From NCBI GenBank assembly GCA_016703325.1, contig JADJCH010000024.1, positions 1 to 64,000 on the forward strand: 64,000 nt of DNA, in the 5' to 3' direction. The notes beneath the pieces are model-generated. The model was not told where the DNA came from and did not search any database. It saw nothing but the letters and a program-made list of their open reading frames with translations. Every line of letters starts with the position of its first letter. Position 1 is the first letter of the stretch. Both the position numbers and the translations under genes were made by a program. The stretch is from Burkholderiales bacterium. Its GTDB lineage: Bacteria > Pseudomonadota > Gammaproteobacteria > Burkholderiales > Burkholderiaceae_C. Of the stretch, positions 61,564 to 64,000 are shown one piece after another.

Positions 61564-61619
61564 CGTTCGAGGTGCTTTTGTGGAGGGTGCGCGCAGGGAC
61601 ATGTGGTCCGACGGCAGAA

Positions 61620-62057
61620 TTGTCGGATGTTCACCCCAGCCAGCACGACGTCCGGACATTCTTCTGCGAGGCCTGGCGCAAGCAGCGCGCCGCCGAGACC
61701 TTGTCGCCGATGGAGACCCTCGCGGCCGAATGGATCGACCGCCACCCGGAGTACCACGCTGACCTGGCCGACCTGCAGGCCGCCCTGGCGGCGGTGTACA
61801 CGGTGGAGGAGGGGCGCAGCAACCCCTTCCTGCACCTGTCGATGCACCTGTCGATCAGCGAACAGTGCTCCATCGACCAGCCCCGCGGCATCCGCCAGGC
61901 GGTGGAGCTGCTGGCCGCCCGCCGGGGCGACCTGCACCAGGCGCAGCACGAGGTGATGGAGTGCCTGGGCGAGATGATCTGGACCTCCCAGCGCAGCGGC
62001 CTGCCGCCCGACCCGCACGCCTACCTGGACGCGGTGCGTCGTCGCGCGACAAGTTGA
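61620..62057 (+). CDS. DUF1841 protein, start region possibly frameshifted
   Basis: A protein of about 145 residues with the DUF1841 core HPSQHDVRTFFCEAWRKQ, SPMETLAAEWIDRHPEYHAD and NPFLHLSMHLSISEQCSIDQ. Function is unknown. The family start is MF-x-PSQHDVR. An ATG at 61627 would give MFTP but is out of frame with the rest: one C appears missing in the run at 61632-61636. As sequenced, translation would have to begin at TTG 61620. It is divergent from the RutE-like gene. Confidence 0.8.
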   Translation: MSDVHPSQHDVRTFFCEAWRKQRAAETLSPMETLAAEWIDRHPEYHADLADLQAALAAVYTVEEGRSNPFLHLSMHLSISEQCSIDQPRGIRQAVELLAARRGDLHQAQHEVMECLGEMIWTSQRSGLPPDPHAYLDAVRRRATS

Positions 62058-62104
62058 TCCCCAGGGGCAGGCACCGATGCCTGCGGTGCAGGTGACGATG
62101 CCGT

Positions 62105-63145
62105 TCAGCGCGGGGCGGGTTCGGCGTCGATGGCGCGCAGCGTGGCCTGCACGGTGGCGCGCCAGCGGGCCTGCGGGCCTTCGCTGCGCTGCAGCGCCTG
62201 CACGGCGGCGTCGCGGGCGCGGGCCCGGTCGCCGCGGGCCAGCTCCACCTGCGCCAGGTTGTTCCACAGCACCACCGACTCGCTGCGTGGCGCCTCCTGG
62301 CGCAGCAGGTCGGCGGCGGCTTCCATGTGACCGGCGGCCAGCAGGCTGTTGCCCAGGCCGACGGTGGCCACCAGGTCCTCCGGCCAGCGCCGCTTGAGGC
62401 TGCGCCACACGGCGGCGGTGGCCAGAGGCGGAGCCACCGCCTCAAAGTCCAGCGCCGCTCGCCGCAGCGCGGCAGGGGTCGCTCGGGTCGAAGGGGTGGG
62501 AGGCAGCTGCCCCGGGGCCAGCACCACCACCGCCCACTGGCCGGCGCGGGTCCAGGTGTGTTCGAAGGTGGCCCAGGACAGCGTCTGGCGTTCTTCCTCG
62601 CCGCTGCGCAGCACGAACTCGCGCTTCAGTCGGTCGTAACCCACCAGCACCGCGTAGTGCCAGCTCGGCCAGCGTGGCAGCCCCAGGTTCTGCAGCAGCA
62701 GCACCGGCTGGCCGGCGTCGATGGCCTCGATCAAGCCCTGCAGCCCCCCACCCACCGGCACCACGAAGCCGCCGGAGCGCCGCGCCGCCGCCAGCATCTC
62801 CACCTGCAGGCTGCCGCCGCGGGCGGGCAGGTAGGTGCTGCGGGTGAGTTGGTTCAGGTCCACCGACTGGCCGGCGTAGGCCAGCGCCATCGCCAGGGCC
62901 TGCGGGCCGCAGTGGCGGGCCTGCGCCACCGGGTCCAAAGGCTGGAAGGGCACGGCCGACAGCTCGGCCTGCTCGCGCACGTGTCCGCTCTGATCGCCGC
63001 CCACGGCTTGGGCCTGCAGCGCTGCGGTCATCGGCGGTGGCGCCCAGACCGCACAGCCGGCCATGCCCAGGCTGGAGGCGCACAGCACGGCAGCCAGGTG
63101 CAGCCGGTACCGGCGTGGGTGGACGGGGGCCTGAGTGAGGGGCAT
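62105..63145 (-). CDS. PA2778-family C39-like cysteine peptidase lipoprotein
   Basis: A protein of 346 residues with a lipobox-type signal (SSLGMAGCAVW). The peptidase-like part has a cysteine in ARHCGPQALAMALAYAGQ and a histidine in SWHYAVLVGYDRLKREFVLR, as in C39 enzymes. The C-terminal part has tetratricopeptide-like helices (VGLGNSLLAAGHMEAAADLL). The family is named after Pseudomonas PA2778 and is always found with a PA2779-type gene, here just upstream. The substrate is unknown. Confidence 0.88.
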   Translation of the reverse strand: MPLTQAPVHPRRYRLHLAAVLCASSLGMAGCAVWAPPPMTAALQAQAVGGDQSGHVREQAELSAVPFQPLDPVAQARHCGPQALAMALAYAGQSVDLNQLTRSTYLPARGGSLQVEMLAAARRSGGFVVPVGGGLQGLIEAIDAGQPVLLLQNLGLPRWPSWHYAVLVGYDRLKREFVLRSGEEERQTLSWATFEHTWTRAGQWAVVVLAPGQLPPTPSTRATPAALRRAALDFEAVAPPLATAAVWRSLKRRWPEDLVATVGLGNSLLAAGHMEAAADLLRQEAPRSESVVLWNNLAQVELARGDRARARDAAVQALQRSEGPQARWRATVQATLRAIDAEPAPR

Positions 63146-63153
63146 CGGCCGGC

Positions 63154-63585
63154 TCAGCGGATCGAGCGGGTGAAGCTGAACACCTTGGTGAAGCCCAGGA
63201 TGTCGGTGACCAGCAGCACGAGGAAAACGAACACCGCCGTCTCGATGATGCCGGCGCCGGCCGGGGCGCTGTCGATCTCCGCCAACAGCTGGTCGGCCTG
63301 ATCGTCGGTGAGCGAGGCCACCCGCTGAGCGGCATCGGCCGGGTTCACGCCGCGTTCGATCAGCGCCTGGCGCACCTCATCGCGCTGCAGCAGCGCCTGC
63401 AGGCGCTCTCCGGGGCGGGCCGAGCTGGCCGTTTCGGACTCGGCCGCCAGGGTCGCCGCGGTGATGGGGGCTGTTGTGGCCAGGGCGGGCAACGTGCCTG
63501 CGGTCCAGGTCAGGCTGGCCGCCAGCAGCGAGGGCCACATGCGGCGGGCGAGGCGGCCCTTGCGGCAGCGGTGGGAAGGGGTCAT
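63154..63585 (-). CDS. PA2779-family membrane protein
   Basis: A protein of 143 residues with a signal peptide, a helical middle (RLQALLQRDEVRQALIERGV, then NPADAAQRVASLTDDQADQL) and a C-terminal transmembrane helix (GIIETAVFVFLVLLVTDILG). This matches PA2779-type proteins, which accompany PA2778-type peptidases. ATG 63585 has GGAG ahead of it. It ends nine bases before the peptidase gene, so they form an operon. Confidence 0.88.
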   Translation of the reverse strand: MTPSHRCRKGRLARRMWPSLLAASLTWTAGTLPALATTAPITAATLAAESETASSARPGERLQALLQRDEVRQALIERGVNPADAAQRVASLTDDQADQLLAEIDSAPAGAGIIETAVFVFLVLLVTDILGFTKVFSFTRSIR

Positions 63586-63706
63586 GCAACTACTCCAGGC
63601 GAGGGAACCGGGTCCGATGTCGCAGTGCAGCAACAGCACCACGCAGCGGGGCGATCATGGAGCGAATCTAGCGCAGTCGGCGGGGGGCACTGTTACGCTT
63701 GGGCGG

Positions 63707-64000
63707 ATGTCCCCGTCCGAATCCACGCCCAACGCTTCTGCTTCGGCCCCGTCTCCCGGCAGCCGCCGTCCATCTCCCACGGTGGCGGCCGTCGCACTGG
63801 GCCTGCTGCTGGGCCTGCAGCCGCTCACCACCGACCTGTACCTGCCGGCCTTTCCGGCGCTGACCCGCGACCTGGCCGCACCGATGCAGCTGGCGCAGCT
63901 GACCATGTCCGCGCTGCTGCTGGCCTTTGGTGCCGCGCAGCTGGTGTGGGGCCCGGTGGCCGACCGCTGGGGGCGCCGCCCGGTGCTGCTGGCCGGTCTG
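63707..64000 (+). CDS. Bcr/CflA-type multidrug efflux MFS transporter, N-terminal part
   Basis: The first 98 codons of a gene cut by the window end. After a Ser/Pro-rich start come the first transmembrane helix with LGLLLGLQPLTTDLYLPAFP, and the second helix with LLLAFGAAQLVWGPVADRWG followed by RRPVLLAGL, which is the MFS motif A region. The TTDLYLPAFP segment is typical of Bcr/CflA drug-resistance transporters. It is divergent from the PA2779-type gene. Confidence 0.85.
   Translation, partial: MSPSESTPNASASAPSPGSRRPSPTVAAVALGLLLGLQPLTTDLYLPAFPALTRDLAAPMQLAQLTMSALLLAFGAAQLVWGPVADRWGRRPVLLAGL

Overview
The window is 64 kb of very GC-rich DNA with tightly packed genes and no rRNA, tRNA, insertion sequence, prophage or CRISPR array that I could see. 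Gene content points to a flagellated betaproteobacterium of the order Burkholderiales (Leptothrix/Sphaerotilus/Rubrivivax-like). The indicators are a Tat-exported membrane-bound formate dehydrogenase with DUF3305/DUF3306 partners, an flgNMA/flgBCDEFGHIJKL locus, an EpsL-type polysaccharide barrel and PA2778/PA2779-type genes. The genus is inference only.

Layout. 1-12.4 kb is mixed housekeeping and accessory DNA: a HepT/MNT toxin-antitoxin pair cut by the window edge, a YgjP-type metallopeptidase, a frameshifted acyl-CoA synthetase, a NarL-type two-component system, a Pal lipoprotein, a zinc-type oxidoreductase, YciH, a di-haem peroxidase divergent from a LysR regulator, and an Mpo1-like membrane protein.

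12.6-28.1 kb is a complete formate dehydrogenase island. On the minus strand it reads TAT-target peptide, alpha, beta, lipoprotein, gamma, small secreted protein, fdhD and a sensor kinase. On the plus strand it reads an NtrC-like regulator, DUF3305, DUF3306, a poly-ferredoxin protein, a TorD-type chaperone and mobA. The genes cover catalysis, electron transfer, quinone reduction, cofactor maturation and regulation. Three copies of a 13-bp palindrome lie in front of the divergent promoters and look like the operator. The regulator lacks the GAFTGA loop needed to engage sigma-54.

28.1-32 kb holds dcd, small unknown genes, and flgN, flgM and flgA on the minus strand, with a sigma-28-like promoter ahead of flgM. 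32.1-42.2 kb is the rod, hook and hook-junction series flgB to flgL on the plus strand.

42.2-51.9 kb is a signalling block: a degenerate-EAL/HDOD protein, a soluble multi-PAS HisKA_2 kinase, an ANTAR response regulator (an RNA-binding output), a membrane histidine kinase and a REC-PAS-GGDEF-EAL protein preceded by a short coupled leader ORF.

52-56.2 kb is exopolysaccharide related: an undecaprenyl-phosphate sugar transferase, a frameshifted EpsL-like barrel and UDP-glucose dehydrogenase. 56.5-64 kb holds an exported ATP-dependent DNA ligase, exonuclease I, the GTPase YlqF with an internal 9-bp tandem repeat, TauE/SafE, a RutE-like reductase, DUF1841, the PA2778/PA2779 pair and the start of a Bcr/CflA drug exporter.

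Three genes (acyl-CoA synthetase, EpsL, DUF1841) carry single-base indels, mostly in or beside short G/C runs. Sequencing error should be excluded before calling them dead.
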